Shown: positions 43,936 to 56,631 of the stretch, one piece after another
Numbering within the stretch: position 1 is the first letter of the stretch
Layout: the number at the start of each line of letters is the position of its first letter
Assembly: GCF_003003175.1 (NCBI RefSeq)
Contig: NZ_PVTY01000001.1
Location: 1 to 64,000, forward strand
Source: Nesterenkonia sandarakina
GTDB taxonomy: Bacteria > Actinomycetota > Actinomycetes > Actinomycetales > Micrococcaceae
Length of the DNA: 64,000 nt
Direction of reading: 5' to 3'
Notes under the pieces: model-generated
Seen by the model: the letters and a program-made list of their open reading frames with translations, nothing else
Told to the model about the DNA's origin: nothing
The model's database searches: none
Program-made: the position numbers and the translations under genes

Positions 43936-45135
43936 ATGGAGGCTCTGCCCACCGAGCCGAAGACCTGGACAGCGCTTCCTGATGCGCTGCGCGAATCGTG
44001 GCTTCGCTCCGCCGGAGGAGTGCGGGACCCGTTGCGCGCCCTGCCGCCCATCGAGTTCGACGACGCCGCGCTGCGCGAGTACCGCAGGAGCCACCCGCTG
44101 CGACTGGTGCGCCCGGTGCTGCAGCGGCTGCTGATCGAACCGGCGACCGAGGCGGGGCTGATCGTGGCCATCGGCGACGCCGAAGGCCGACTCCTCTGGG
44201 TCGAAGGCGCCCGGGAGACGCTTCGCCAGGCGGAGCGTTCGGCGTTCCAACCTGGAGCGAACTGGTCCGAGACGGCGATCGGCACCTCCGCCCCCGGCCT
44301 GGCACTGGCGACCGGGCGCGGTGCCCAGGTGCACCGCGAGCAGCACTTCTCCTACACAGCACATCGGTTCTCCTGCTCCGCGGTCCCGGTGCGCGACCCG
44401 TCCACGGGTCGACTCTTGGGCGTGGTGGACCTGACCGGAGATGCCCAGGCGGTGGCGGTGCATTCGCTGCCGCTGCTGCTCGCCGCGGTCTCCGCCGCGG
44501 AGACGGAGCTGAAGCTTCACCCCGGGTTCAGCATCCAGGCGACGCCGCCAGCGCTGACCACGCTCGGGGCGGGCGCGGCAGTCCTCGCCGGCTCCGGAGC
44601 TCAGCAGCAGCTGAGCCTGCGCCATGCGGAGATCCTGTTCCTGCTCGGATGGCAGGCCGAGCGCGGTGCCGACCGCGGGCTCAGCGCGGAGGAGCTGTCC
44701 GAGCTGCTCTACGGCGAGGCCCACCACGAGGTCGCGGTCCGGGCCGAGCTGGTCCGACTGCGCCGTCTGCTGACCAGGCACCACTCCCTCGGCATCGACC
44801 TGCTCTCCCGCCCCTATCGACTCAGCGCCCCCGTGCGACTCGACGCGCGGGAGGCCTACGAGGCACTCACCACCGGGGACCGAGGGCGCGCGCTCGACCT
44901 CTACCGCGGCCAGCTGCTGCCGGGCAGCGAGGCACCCGGGGTCCTGCGAGTCCAGCGCGAACTCTCGGCACTGCTGCGTGAGGCGGTGCTCTCCGACGGC
45001 TCCGCCGAGGATCTGTGGCGCTACCTGCAGCTGCCCGATGCCGCCGATGACCAGGAGGCGATCAGGACCGCGCTGAGGGTGCTGCCGTCAGAGAGCCCGC
45101 GCCGGGCGGCGCTGGTGGCCCGAAGCACGCTCTAG
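43936..45135 (+). CDS. GAF domain transcription regulator (AcoR N-terminal-like)
   Basis: A 399-residue protein. Residues about 10-185 resemble the sensor part of AcoR-type activators: a helical start (LPDALRESWLRS) and a GAF domain (GLIVAIGDAEGRLLWVEG, NWSETAIGTSAPGLAL, FSCSAVPVRDPSTGRLLG). The C-terminal half lacks the sigma-54 ATPase and carries a winged-helix-like region (LSLRHAEILFLLGWQAERGA, LSAEELSELLYG). ATG at 43936 follows GAAGGAG; a GTG at 43861 abuts the -10 TAGACT (43855-43860) and was rejected. It is divergent from the aldehyde dehydrogenase/DUF779 operon, its likely target. Confidence 0.8.
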   Translation: MEALPTEPKTWTALPDALRESWLRSAGGVRDPLRALPPIEFDDAALREYRRSHPLRLVRPVLQRLLIEPATEAGLIVAIGDAEGRLLWVEGARETLRQAERSAFQPGANWSETAIGTSAPGLALATGRGAQVHREQHFSYTAHRFSCSAVPVRDPSTGRLLGVVDLTGDAQAVAVHSLPLLLAAVSAAETELKLHPGFSIQATPPALTTLGAGAAVLAGSGAQQQLSLRHAEILFLLGWQAERGADRGLSAEELSELLYGEAHHEVAVRAELVRLRRLLTRHHSLGIDLLSRPYRLSAPVRLDAREAYEALTTGDRGRALDLYRGQLLPGSEAPGVLRVQRELSALLREAVLSDGSAEDLWRYLQLPDAADDQEAIRTALRVLPSESPRRAALVARSTL

Positions 45136-45187
45136 GAACTCCCCCTCGTGCGCGAAGCCCGTACGCGGGGTCGTAGACTCCTCAGTC

Positions 45188-45925
45188 ATGTCCGCATTCT
45201 CCGCCGGGCCCGCATCGGGCGACCTCCCGGGCCACGCCCGGCCCTACACAGTGCTGGATCCCCGCGCCGAGATCACCCATGAGATCGAACGTCGCCGCTC
45301 GCGGTTCCGCACCCACCTGTTCCGCGCCGAGACCGAGGAGCAGGCGCAGTCCTGGGTCGAGCAGCTGCGCCGGGGAAGCCCCGATGCGCGGCATCATTGC
45401 AGCGGCTGGGTCATCGGTGCCGACCGGCGGATCCAACGCGCCCACGACGACGGCGAGCCCTCCGGCACCGCGGGCGCGCCGATCCTCGCCGCGCTGCTGA
45501 AGACCGAGATGCCCGGCGGCGATGCCGACCTCAGCGATGTCACCGCCGTGGTGCTGCGCTGGTTCGGCGGCACACTGCTGGGACCGGGTGGGCTGGTCAG
45601 CGCCTACTCAGATTCGGTGACCGGGGCGCTGACCAGGGCCCGCGAGCAGGGTCAGCTGCGGAGACGAGCTCATATGCGACTCTTCGACGTGCCGGCCCCC
45701 ATCACCGAGGCGGGCCGCTGGGAGAACGAGCTTCGCGCCGCCGGCACGGCGGTGTCCGCGACCGACTACAGCGAGGACGGCACCCAGGCGAGGATCCGGC
45801 TCTCGGTGCCCGACACCGAGGTGGACCTTGCCGACCTGCACCGCAGAATCGCGGCGCTCAGTGCCGGATCGGTGACCCCGGAGGCCGCCGGACAGCGCTG
45901 GGTGGACCAGAGTCGGATCCGGTGA
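45188..45925 (+). CDS. YigZ/IMPACT family protein
   Basis: A 245-residue protein with the UPF0029 N-terminal domain of the YigZ/IMPACT family (EIERRRSRFRTHLFRA, DDGEPSGTAGAPILAAL, VVLRWFGGTLLGPGGLV) and a small C-terminal ferredoxin-like domain. It has been linked to translation-related binding, but the precise function is unknown. TAGACT lies eight bases before the ATG, so the leader is absent or very short. Confidence 0.9.
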   Translation: MSAFSAGPASGDLPGHARPYTVLDPRAEITHEIERRRSRFRTHLFRAETEEQAQSWVEQLRRGSPDARHHCSGWVIGADRRIQRAHDDGEPSGTAGAPILAALLKTEMPGGDADLSDVTAVVLRWFGGTLLGPGGLVSAYSDSVTGALTRAREQGQLRRRAHMRLFDVPAPITEAGRWENELRAAGTAVSATDYSEDGTQARIRLSVPDTEVDLADLHRRIAALSAGSVTPEAAGQRWVDQSRIR

Positions 45926-45996
45926 AGGGCCGCGGGGCCCAGCACTGAGCGACCGCTCAGAAGGGCTCGGACTGGCTAGGCTGGGCCCGGATGGGC

Positions 45997-46800
45997 TCAG
46001 GTGTCGAACACGGTGGAGGCCGACTGGCGTCCGACCGAGGCCACCAGCTCCTCGGCCAGCACGCGCAGCTTCACATTGCGGTGGCTCGACGCCTTGCGCA
46101 AAATGGCGAAGGCCTCCTCCTGGCTGCAGCGGTTCTGCCCCATGACCACCCCGATGGCGATGTCGATCGCCGTGCGCGACTCCATCGCGGCCTGGAGGTG
46201 CTCAACGTTCTCCGAGTACGCGGCCAGGCGCAGCGCGATCACGCCGACCTTGGAGGCGAGTTCCGCATAGCGCCGAGCCGCCTCGATCTCTGCCGGACCG
46301 AACGCCTCCGGCGTGCTGGTGTAGAGGTTCATCGCCGCCGCGGCCTCAGACTGCAGAGTCAGCGGCAGGGCGAGCACGCTGCGCATGCCGAACTCCCGCA
46401 CCGCCGCCATGTAGCCCGGCCAGCGCCGCTCCGAGCGCACATCGGCCACGCTGATCACGGTATTGGTCCGCTGCGCCTCCAGGCAGGGCCCCTCATCGAA
46501 TCCTGCCTGCACCTCGTCCAGGCGGGCGGCCTCCGGGCTGCTCGCGGCCACCACGACATTGCGCTTGGACCGGTCCAGGATGATGCTGCACAGTACGGGC
46601 TGGTTCCCGCTGAAGCGCTCCGCCGAGACCTGGGCCAGCCCCTGAAGGAAGCTCGAGATGTCGCTGTCCTGCTGGAGCAGCCCCTGCAGATCGGCCGAGA
46701 CGTCACGGGTCGCGGCCTCCGTGTCGACGGCGTCCAGCACGGCGTCGTCGACGTTGTCGGTGTCCAGGTACTGCTCGGTCAGCTTGGGCTCTGTGCTCAT
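45997..46800 (-). CDS. GAF and ANTAR domain protein
   Basis: A 267-residue regulator. A GAF domain spans about 50-190 (FDEGPCLEAQRTNTVISVAD, MRSVLALPLTL), followed by an ANTAR RNA-binding domain (about 205-260; ESRTAIDIAIGVVMGQNRCS, EEAFAILRKASSHRN). ANTAR proteins act on nascent RNA at paired hairpins to control antitermination. ATG at 46800 has GGAG nearby; the frame extending to 47136 has no similarity. It is divergent from a pyruvoyl-dependent arginine decarboxylase with a hairpin-rich leader. Confidence 0.88.
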   Translation of the reverse strand: MSTEPKLTEQYLDTDNVDDAVLDAVDTEAATRDVSADLQGLLQQDSDISSFLQGLAQVSAERFSGNQPVLCSIILDRSKRNVVVAASSPEAARLDEVQAGFDEGPCLEAQRTNTVISVADVRSERRWPGYMAAVREFGMRSVLALPLTLQSEAAAAMNLYTSTPEAFGPAEIEAARRYAELASKVGVIALRLAAYSENVEHLQAAMESRTAIDIAIGVVMGQNRCSQEEAFAILRKASSHRNVKLRVLAEELVASVGRQSASTVFDT

Positions 46801-47223
46801 AGGTGATCTCCGCTCCGAGGTGGGCGCCGCCCTCAGCGACGCCCCAAGTTTACTTGAAACGCTCCGAGACGTCCGTGGGATGCCCAGGCGCGGGGCCGAG
46901 ACGCCGAGGAAGCTGTTGCCGGCACACGCTGACCTGGTCCGATGGCCCCGCCTGCGTGGTTCCGGCGCCGCGCGGCCGGGGTCGTCCAAGACCTCACCAC
47001 GGGGAATCACGGGGGTTCCCCCGTAGTCCCTGCGGGGGTTCGCCCACCACTGTGACGCCGGGCCCGACTCCCCGCCTAGCGTGGTCAACGCACCGTAACA
47101 AGGCGCCCCTGCCGTTCCAGGGGCGCCCCTGGACATCAGCGATGGCGGACCTCGGGGAGCTGCAGCGCCGACCGGCGATCACCGTCCCCCGCGACCGACG
47201 GACCCGACCTTTGGAGCAGATCT
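46801..47223. other. Hairpin-rich intergenic region between GAF-ANTAR and arginine decarboxylase genes
   Basis: 423 bases without a gene. It contains ACGGGGG-TT-CCCCCGT (47009-47024) and GGCGCCCCTG-CCGTTC-CAGGGGCGCC (47102-47127). The right arm of the latter is also part of the palindrome CAGGGGCGCCCCTG (47118-47131), so two exclusive hairpins are possible. No clear ANTAR target (hexaloop with A1 and G4) was found. Confidence 0.5.
47102..47131 (+). promoter_or_regulatory. Alternative hairpins in the leader of arginine decarboxylase
   Basis: A 10-bp stem 47102-47111 with 47118-47127 (hexaloop CCGTTC) competes with a 14-bp self-complementary string 47118-47131. It lies 93 bp before the start codon. 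Confidence 0.4.
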
Positions 47224-47754
47224 ATGAAATTTGGCAACCGCATCCCCTGTGACTACTTCGAGACGAAGGGGAAGGGTGAGAGCGATGTGACGATCCACGC
47301 GGGGTCCTTCCACCTGGCACTCCACGATGCCGGGATCGAGATGGCCAACATCATGACGTACAGCTCGATCCTCCCCAAGAGCGCGGTCATGAAGGAGTAC
47401 CCTGGCCGCGACGCGATCGCCCACGGCGAGGTGATGGAGTCCATCGTGGCCCAGTTCTCCTGCGGCCCCGGTGAACGGGCGACCGCGGGGATCATCTACG
47501 GTCTGCTCCACGATGAGAACGGCGAGAAGCAGGGCGGCCTGGTGTGCGAGTTCGGCGGGGGCATGGCCGAGGAGGACGTCAGGCCGCACCTGCGCGACAT
47601 GCTCGACGAGCTCTACTTCAACGGCTACGAGCACCTTGAGCTGCGGGACATCCGCTATATCGTCGAGACGATCGTCCCCACCAAGGCCTACGGAACCGCA
47701 CTGGCGGCGCTGTGCTTCATGAACTACACCTTCCCGCCGGTGGCCGAGGATTGA
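47224..47754 (+). CDS. Pyruvoyl-dependent arginine decarboxylase
   Basis: A 176-residue protein of the pyruvoyl-dependent arginine decarboxylase family (PvlArgDC/AaxB), making agmatine and CO2 from arginine. The proenzyme self-cleaves at Ser47-Ser48 in MTYSSILP, turning Ser48 into the pyruvoyl group. SFHLALHDAGI and the later GLVCEFGGGMAEEDV fit the family. Length is as expected. ATG has GGAG upstream. Stands alone, without an arginine/agmatine antiporter beside it; roles in acid resistance or polyamine synthesis are possible. Confidence 0.85.
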   Translation: MKFGNRIPCDYFETKGKGESDVTIHAGSFHLALHDAGIEMANIMTYSSILPKSAVMKEYPGRDAIAHGEVMESIVAQFSCGPGERATAGIIYGLLHDENGEKQGGLVCEFGGGMAEEDVRPHLRDMLDELYFNGYEHLELRDIRYIVETIVPTKAYGTALAALCFMNYTFPPVAED

Positions 47755-47996
47755 GCGACGCCGCGCATTGCGATTGCTGTCACAGATCCTCGACGGGTTC
47801 CCGGGTCTCTGCTCTGTGGCTACACTGGGAAACGAGTTCAGCAGTGGGCTCACCTCATCACTCCCCAGGAGCAGACATGATCCGCCCACTGCTAGGCGCG
47901 CCGCACGACTTCGCGGCTTCCGCATCGAACACTCTCGACACGCCGGTCGCATCGGGGTCAGAGACGGTACGCCACTACCCCCGGAGGAGTGTGGCC

Positions 47997-48416
47997 ATGA
48001 CCGACATCGCAGACATCATGGCGCCGCTAGGTGCCACCATCCTGGGCACACGGTCGCTGGCCGATGCCGCCCAGGTACTCGAGGAGTCCGACCCGGCAGT
48101 GGTGCTGAACCTGTCCTACCGGGCCGTGGGACTCATCACCCGGGCAGATCTGCACGCGGTGCAGCAGCAGGACCCGCAGGGGTGGGCGAAGCGCCGCTGC
48201 GTGGCCCTGGCCCGGACGGATGATCACACGGTCCAGCGCAGCACCCCCATCCGGGAGCTGCTGGTCAGCTCGGCGCTCGACTTCTCACGACCGCTGCTCG
48301 TCCTGGATGAGGACCAGCCGGCAGGGATCCTGCTTCCCGAGTGCATCAGCGCATGGCGTCGTGAGCACCAGTCGATCAGGGCCGGCAGGATCAGCCCATC
48401 AGGGGAGACCCGATGA
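47997..48416 (+). CDS. CBS domain-like protein
   Basis: A 139-residue protein that looks like a pair of CBS motifs ([20 protein letters not shown] then [31 protein letters not shown] then QPAGILLPE), which usually bind adenine nucleotides. ATG at 47997 follows GGAGGAG. An in-frame ATG at 47877 also has AGGAG, with a TACACT box at 47821, and would add 40 residues of low similarity. The 3' end overlaps the ctaB 3' end by 26 bp, tail to tail. Confidence 0.6.
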   Translation: MTDIADIMAPLGATILGTRSLADAAQVLEESDPAVVLNLSYRAVGLITRADLHAVQQQDPQGWAKRRCVALARTDDHTVQRSTPIRELLVSSALDFSRPLLVLDEDQPAGILLPECISAWRREHQSIRAGRISPSGETR

Positions 48417-49374
48417 AGGGATCGATCCAGAGCCCGATGAAGAGCAGGGTGAGGTAGAGGATCGAGAGGTGGAAGACCTTCATGGCCTTCTTGTCCGTGA
48501 GGGTCCCGTTCTCGGCCTGCCGGTGCAGCACGTGGGCCTCGTAGATGAACCATGCCCCCGAGGCCAGCGCGAAGGCGGTGTAGGTGATGCCCGCCCAGCC
48601 CATCGGGATCAGCAGCAGCGAGCACATGACGGTGGCCCAGGCGTAGAGCACCACCTGGACTGAGACGGTCCGCGCGGTCGCGACGGCGCCGAGCATCGGC
48701 ACATCCGCGGTCTGGTAGTCCGTCCGGTACTTCATCGACAGCGGCCAGTAGTGCGGCGGGGTCCACAGGAAGATGATCACGAAGAGCACCACGGCGGGCC
48801 ATTCCAGCGTCTCGCGGACCGCGGCCCAGGCGATGACCACCGGGAAGCAGCCGGCGATGCCGCCCCAGATGATGTTCTGCTCGGTGCGGCGCTTGAGGAT
48901 CATCGTGTAGACCACGACGTAGAAGAAGATCGCGGCCGCGCCGAGACCGGCAGCCAGCGGGTTGGTGCCGAACCAGAGGACCGCGATCGCGGCGGCACCC
49001 AGCACCGAGGCGAAGATCAAGGCCTCGCGCGGGCTGAGCTCGCCGGTGACCAGCGGACGCTTCTTGGTCCGGTTCATCAGCTTGTCCATATCGCGATCGA
49101 TATAACAGTTGAACGCTCCGGCGGACCCTGCGGCCATGGCGCCGCCGACCAGTGTGGCGAGTGCGAGCCAGAAGTCCGGGACGCCCTGCTGCGCGAAGAA
49201 CATCGTGGGCAGGGTGGTGACCAGAAGCAGCTCGATGACGCGAGGCTTGGTCAGCGACCAGTACGCGGCCGCCTTGCGTCGCCATCGAGGCTGCGCCGTC
49301 TCCGCGCCTTGGGCAGCGGAAGCCGCACGGGCTGCGGAATCGCCGGTCGGGGCGACAGAAGTCTGTTGGGTCAC
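48391..49374 (-). CDS. ctaB: Heme O synthase (protoheme IX farnesyltransferase)
   Basis: A 327-residue UbiA-family prenyltransferase that attaches farnesyl to heme B for cytochrome oxidase. The first Asp-rich motif is [20 protein letters not shown], and there is a second at [10 protein letters not shown]. About eight to nine membrane helices follow a soluble N-terminus of about 40 residues. An AT-rich hairpin lies about 100 bp upstream (49472-49494). Confidence 0.93.
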   Translation of the reverse strand: MTQQTSVAPTGDSAARAASAAQGAETAQPRWRRKAAAYWSLTKPRVIELLLVTTLPTMFFAQQGVPDFWLALATLVGGAMAAGSAGAFNCYIDRDMDKLMNRTKKRPLVTGELSPREALIFASVLGAAAIAVLWFGTNPLAAGLGAAAIFFYVVVYTMILKRRTEQNIIWGGIAGCFPVVIAWAAVRETLEWPAVVLFVIIFLWTPPHYWPLSMKYRTDYQTADVPMLGAVATARTVSVQVVLYAWATVMCSLLLIPMGWAGITYTAFALASGAWFIYEAHVLHRQAENGTLTDKKAMKVFHLSILYLTLLFIGLWIDPFIGSPLMG

Positions 49375-49471
49375 GTCTCAGCTCACAGGGGGTCGAGGTG
49401 CACTCGTCGTCGTCGTTCAGTGTACCGGTCGTCAAAGGGGTCATGAGGGCCGACCGGCCTGTTCGACGAAT

Positions 49472-49494
49472 TATTTCTACACGAGGTAGAAATA
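49472..49494. promoter_or_regulatory. AT-rich dyad between the topoisomerase gene and ctaB
   Basis: TATTTCTAC (49472-49480) and GTAGAAATA (49486-49494), a perfect 9-bp dyad with a 5-bp centre. It stands out in GC-rich DNA. It could be an operator for ctaB or a weak terminator of the topoisomerase gene; a T-run is missing. Confidence 0.45.
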
Positions 49495-49520
49495 GCTGGT
49501 CGTGGACCGGGCCCTCAGGG

Positions 49521-51602
<2,082 letters not shown>

Positions 51603-51832
51603 GCAGTGTCCTCCTGTGGTGGGGGTGAATCAATGTCATCGTAGTGGGGTGAGGCACCGGGGCCCCGCAGAAGCGCCGCAGTCGGTACGCGCACAGCGAA
51701 AGCGTGGCGTTTTCACGCGGCCGCTGCGAATGAAACCGCCCGGTTCGTGGTTCTATGGAACACCAAGAGATCTTCGGTCGGGCCGTCCCGGCTGCAAGAG
51801 CTCTGGAGAATTGACCTGAGGAGGCGAAGAGC

Positions 51833-52048
51833 ATGACCGGCACAACTGGCACCGTGGAAAACCAGCCCACTACCTTGACTGCCCTTGACCGTTGCGACCG
51901 CTGCGGCGCGCAGGCTTACGTGCGAGCGGCGCTCTCATCCGGCGTTCTGCTCTTCTGCAATCATCACGGCCGGCAGGTCGAAGATTCACTGCGACCCAAG
52001 ACCATCGAGTGGATCGATGAATCAGATCGCCTCGTGACCGCCAAGTAG
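51833..52048 (+). CDS. DUF7455 small zinc-ribbon-like protein
   Basis: A 71-residue protein with a CDRCG knuckle and a later CNHHGRQ, likely a single zinc site. It is common in actinobacteria between topoisomerase and sigma factor genes. GAGGAGG precedes the ATG. Function unknown. A strong terminator follows. Confidence 0.9.
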   Translation: MTGTTGTVENQPTTLTALDRCDRCGAQAYVRAALSSGVLLFCNHHGRQVEDSLRPKTIEWIDESDRLVTAK

Positions 52049-52063
52049 CGCGGAAGCAGACGA

Positions 52064-52103
52064 AGAAGGGTGCGGCCCGGAGAAATCCGGGCCGCACCCT
52101 TCT
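52064..52103. terminator. Terminator of the DUF7455 gene
   Basis: A perfect 18-bp stem (52064-52081 with 52086-52103), core GGGTGCGGCCCGGA, loop GAAA, ending in a T-rich run. Confidence 0.85.
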
Positions 52104-52108
52104 TCTGT

Positions 52109-52140
52109 GTCCGCCGAAGCTCAGCTGAGCTTCGGCGGAC
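52109..52140. terminator. Palindromic hairpin at the 3' end of the sigma factor gene
   Basis: A perfect 32-bp palindrome, GTCCGCCGAAGCTCAG and its inverse, 24 bp past the sigma factor stop; with the neighbouring stem it separates two convergent genes. Confidence 0.75.
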
Positions 52141-52164
52141 AGGGGTCCTCAGTGGAGCAGGGAC

Positions 52165-53613
<1,449 letters not shown>

Positions 53614-53827
53614 GGTGACCTTCCGACTTAGACATGTGATGCAGATGCGATGAACTTGTCGGTCAACACACCTATGACCCTGTCAAGGCCATTTCGGAAA
53701 TCGCACTCGGCTGAGGAGCTGTCAACAGCTCCCCGGTTGGGTGTGATCCCTCGATGGTTGCAGGGTCTCAATGCTTGACAACATAGCGTGTTCCGCCCGC
53801 ATTCCCAATCTGAGCGATTTTATTCGG

Positions 53828-55078
53828 CTAATCCGGATCCGCCATAGAGTTCCTGGACCAGGACCAGCTGTGCTGCTTGACCCGCGCCCAGAGGCATACC
53901 CCTTTGAACTGCATCAGCGATTCGATGACCTGGCAGAACTGGTTCTGCGGGAACTCCGTCAGGCACCGGTCGACGTAGGAGCCTGCCGCGCTGCCGCGGC
54001 CCCTCACCCATTCGATCCATCCCATCAGACACAGCAGGTTCTCCCGCTCGGGACCGCGGGCGTAGGGCACCAGTTCGCGCAGCACCGATTCCAGCGCGTC
54101 CACGCGCCGCCAGTCGGGGCGGCTCCCCGTCTCGCCGAAGAACGACTTCGCACAGTCCTGCAGCATCGCTTCCTCGGCGGCATCCCCTGGAATCACCGCA
54201 GGAACCTCGCGCGCCCGATGATCGAGGTGCAGCCCGAGCAGCGCATGGTCGAGGCTCAGGGCGGCCAGTGGAATCAGCAGGTCCCGACCGGACCCGCTGC
54301 GCAGCTGCCCGAGGAGCTCGGTGAGCCGCTCGGCCCGGGCTGCCGGGTCCATCAGCTGACTGCCGGACTTCCGCTGATTGCCGGACTTCCGCGCGGAGTC
54401 CAGCTGCTCCCGCAGGGCAAGATCCCAGGCGTACAGCCGGCGCCGCGGGGTGTGCTGGTCCCGCCCCTCCGGATGGCCTCGGCGGAGTTCAGCGAGGTAC
54501 GCGGTGAGCGTCGGGTCGGCGCCGGGTGCACCGTCGAGAAACGCGTCGGCCGCGCGGTCCAGCGGCTGGGTCTCACGGCCTGGCCCGGCACCCAGGGGCC
54601 CGCCCAGGTGCGGGAGGGTCAGATCCGAGAGGCGGCGGCCCGGAAGGTTGCAGCAGCCGGGGTCTGTGCAGAGCGGGTCACGGACGTGGTCTCCCGAGAC
54701 GAACCAGGTCTGGACGATCCGAACGCAGTACTCGGAGTCGAGCATCATGGTCAGCGCATCCAGACAGGCACGCCACACGTCGTCCTGCTCGGGCGTGACG
54801 GGACCCTCGCCGATGAGCACCACGAGCGCCGCCTCAGGCGTCGGAGCGGAGCCCTCCCCTGCCAGGCAGTCCGCGACGAGCCGGGCGGAGGTGAACGGAT
54901 CCTGCAGTGCCGGTGGCAGGTCGATGCGCATGTGCCCGCCGGTGTAGCCCCGGAGCAGGCCGATGACGATGAGCGACTCCTGCGGCAGGCGTCCGAAGGT
55001 GTGCCGCACCAGGGCCATGCAGTGGCCGGGATCCTGGACCGAGAGCGGGCCCTGCGTGACGGGAGTGTGAGCGTCCAT
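53828..55078 (-). CDS. DUF4192 protein
   Basis: A 416-residue soluble protein of the actinobacterial DUF4192 family: LPQESLIVIGLLRGYTGGHM near the N-terminus, LPPALQDPFTSARLVADCL, then a domain with Cys-rich CTDPGCCNLPGR. The C-terminal half is TPR-like helices (CLMGWIEWVRGRGSAAGSYV). ATG at 55078. Function unknown. It lies between the sigma factor and a PAC2 protein on the same strand. Confidence 0.85.
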   Translation of the reverse strand: MDAHTPVTQGPLSVQDPGHCMALVRHTFGRLPQESLIVIGLLRGYTGGHMRIDLPPALQDPFTSARLVADCLAGEGSAPTPEAALVVLIGEGPVTPEQDDVWRACLDALTMMLDSEYCVRIVQTWFVSGDHVRDPLCTDPGCCNLPGRRLSDLTLPHLGGPLGAGPGRETQPLDRAADAFLDGAPGADPTLTAYLAELRRGHPEGRDQHTPRRRLYAWDLALREQLDSARKSGNQRKSGSQLMDPAARAERLTELLGQLRSGSGRDLLIPLAALSLDHALLGLHLDHRAREVPAVIPGDAAEEAMLQDCAKSFFGETGSRPDWRRVDALESVLRELVPYARGPERENLLCLMGWIEWVRGRGSAAGSYVDRCLTEFPQNQFCQVIESLMQFKGVCLWARVKQHSWSWSRNSMADPD

Positions 55079-55191
55079 GGAGCCAGACTGCGGGACTCGA
55101 TGGGCAGTTCGACGCTGGGAACCCGCACTGTGGAGAAGCCGCCGGCCGGGATCCAGTCGGCGGCTTCTGGGGAAGACTGAGCGGGGGCGCG

Positions 55192-56433
55192 CTACTCGGG
55201 GCGGTCGTGCCCCTCTGGGTCAGACTCCGGGTGCTCCTGGGACCTCGGAACATCCGTCGGAGCGTCCTCGGGTCCGTCATGGACCTCGCCCTCGGGTGCT
55301 GTGGCCTCGGGTTCTGATCCGGGCGCCGCGGCGGGGTCCGGATCAGCAGGGTCTGACTCCCCTGCGGGGTCCTTCAGCGCATCTCCGAGCAGGTCCTGAA
55401 TCGCTCCGGTGCGGGCCGCCTCGGCGTCGGCCGCCGGATCATGATGGCGCAGGTAGGCCTCCACGGCGGCACCGAGCTCTTCGGCGTCGGGCACGGCGTC
55501 GTCGTCCTTGACCAGCAGCGAACGCTGCTGCGGGGTGGCGTACTCGTCGAAGTTGCGTTCCAGCCGGTCGACCATGCCCTGGATCTCGGAGTTCTGCGCC
55601 ACCTGTCGGGTGATGTCCTGCTCCACCATCCGGGAGGACTCGCGCAGCTCATCGGTGGGCAGCATCAGCTCCAGCGCGGCACCGGCGTACTCGAGCGCGG
55701 ACACCGCCACGTGCGGGAAGCGTCCCCCGGCGAGGTAGTGCGGGACGTGCAGCGTGTAGCCCACCACGTCCCGATCGGCCTCGGCGACCCGCAGCTCCAG
55801 GAACTGGCTCAGGCCGGCCTCGATCTGGGCGCTGGGGCCCCAGGTGGAGATTCCTTCGATCAGGTCCTGCCGGTTGCCGTGCGCGGTGACCCCGATGGGC
55901 CGGGTGTGCGGGGTGGGCAGGCCCAGCGCGTCCACCAGCACGACCAGCTTCACGTCGAGCCGGTCCACCAGCTGCAGCACCGCGGAGGACACACGTTCCC
56001 ACTGGTAGTCGGGCTCATCCCCGGTCAGGAAGAGGAACGGGCGTCCCAGGGCGTCGCGCACCTCGTAGAGCTCCAGCGAGGGCGCCTCGAAGTTGCTGAA
56101 CCGGTTGTCGGTGAAGGTGATCTGCGGGCGGCGGGACCGGTAGTCGAAGAGCTCGTCGACGTCGAAGCTCGCGAGCCGTCGGTGCGGCAGCGCGCCGAGC
56201 AGCGACTCGGAGAGCTGCTCGCTGAGGCTGCCGGCATCGGTGTGGCCTGACCAGGAGACCAGCAGGCTCAACCGATCCGCGGGCGACTGGTCGCCGCGCA
56301 GCACCAGGGCACCGCCTTCGGCGCTCACGCTGGACTCGTGCCCGTCCTGGGCGCCGAGGTTGATGGAGGCGTCCGACTCGTCGCTTCCATCGGCTGCGGG
56401 ATGGACATGCAGCAGATCCAGGGGGTCCTTCAC
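55192..56433 (-). CDS. PAC2 family protein
   Basis: A 413-residue protein. Residues about 50-290 form the PAC2 domain (LVSWSGHTDAGSLSEQLSES, FDVDELFDYRSRRPQITF, LFLTGDEPDYQWERVSSAVL), an archaeal/actinobacterial fold linked to proteasome-assembly chaperones. The C-terminal ~90 residues are Asp/Glu/Pro-rich and disordered. The GTG at 56433 (GTGAAGGACCCC) was chosen; the frame upstream to 56592 is not conserved-looking. GAGG precedes at about 10 bases. Adjacent to, and divergent from, pepA. Confidence 0.82.
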   Translation of the reverse strand: MKDPLDLLHVHPAADGSDESDASINLGAQDGHESSVSAEGGALVLRGDQSPADRLSLLVSWSGHTDAGSLSEQLSESLLGALPHRRLASFDVDELFDYRSRRPQITFTDNRFSNFEAPSLELYEVRDALGRPFLFLTGDEPDYQWERVSSAVLQLVDRLDVKLVVLVDALGLPTPHTRPIGVTAHGNRQDLIEGISTWGPSAQIEAGLSQFLELRVAEADRDVVGYTLHVPHYLAGGRFPHVAVSALEYAGAALELMLPTDELRESSRMVEQDITRQVAQNSEIQGMVDRLERNFDEYATPQQRSLLVKDDDAVPDAEELGAAVEAYLRHHDPAADAEAARTGAIQDLLGDALKDPAGESDPADPDPAAAPGSEPEATAPEGEVHDGPEDAPTDVPRSQEHPESDPEGHDRPE

Positions 56434-56631
56434 CTGAGGGGTCCTCTTTCCGATATGGGGTCCGAGCTGCGCCGCAGGCCCTTCGGCCGCGCCAACATCT
56501 CGGTGAGTCGTATATACAACAGGATGCCACCTGCAGGCATTCCCGTGGTGAAAGTGGTTAGGATCGATTATCAAGAGCAACCAAGACGACATACCCCGAT
56601 TCCACCACCGACGGAATCAGACAGGACCACT

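Noticed and set aside
47102-47131. Classic ANTAR target RNA
   Set aside because: The hexaloop is CCGTTC, without the A1 and G4 of known ANTAR targets, and there is no matching second hexaloop hairpin.
46801-47136. N-terminal extension of the GAF-ANTAR gene
   Set aside because: No similarity and poor composition; ATG 46800 has a ribosome binding site and begins the acidic N-terminus.
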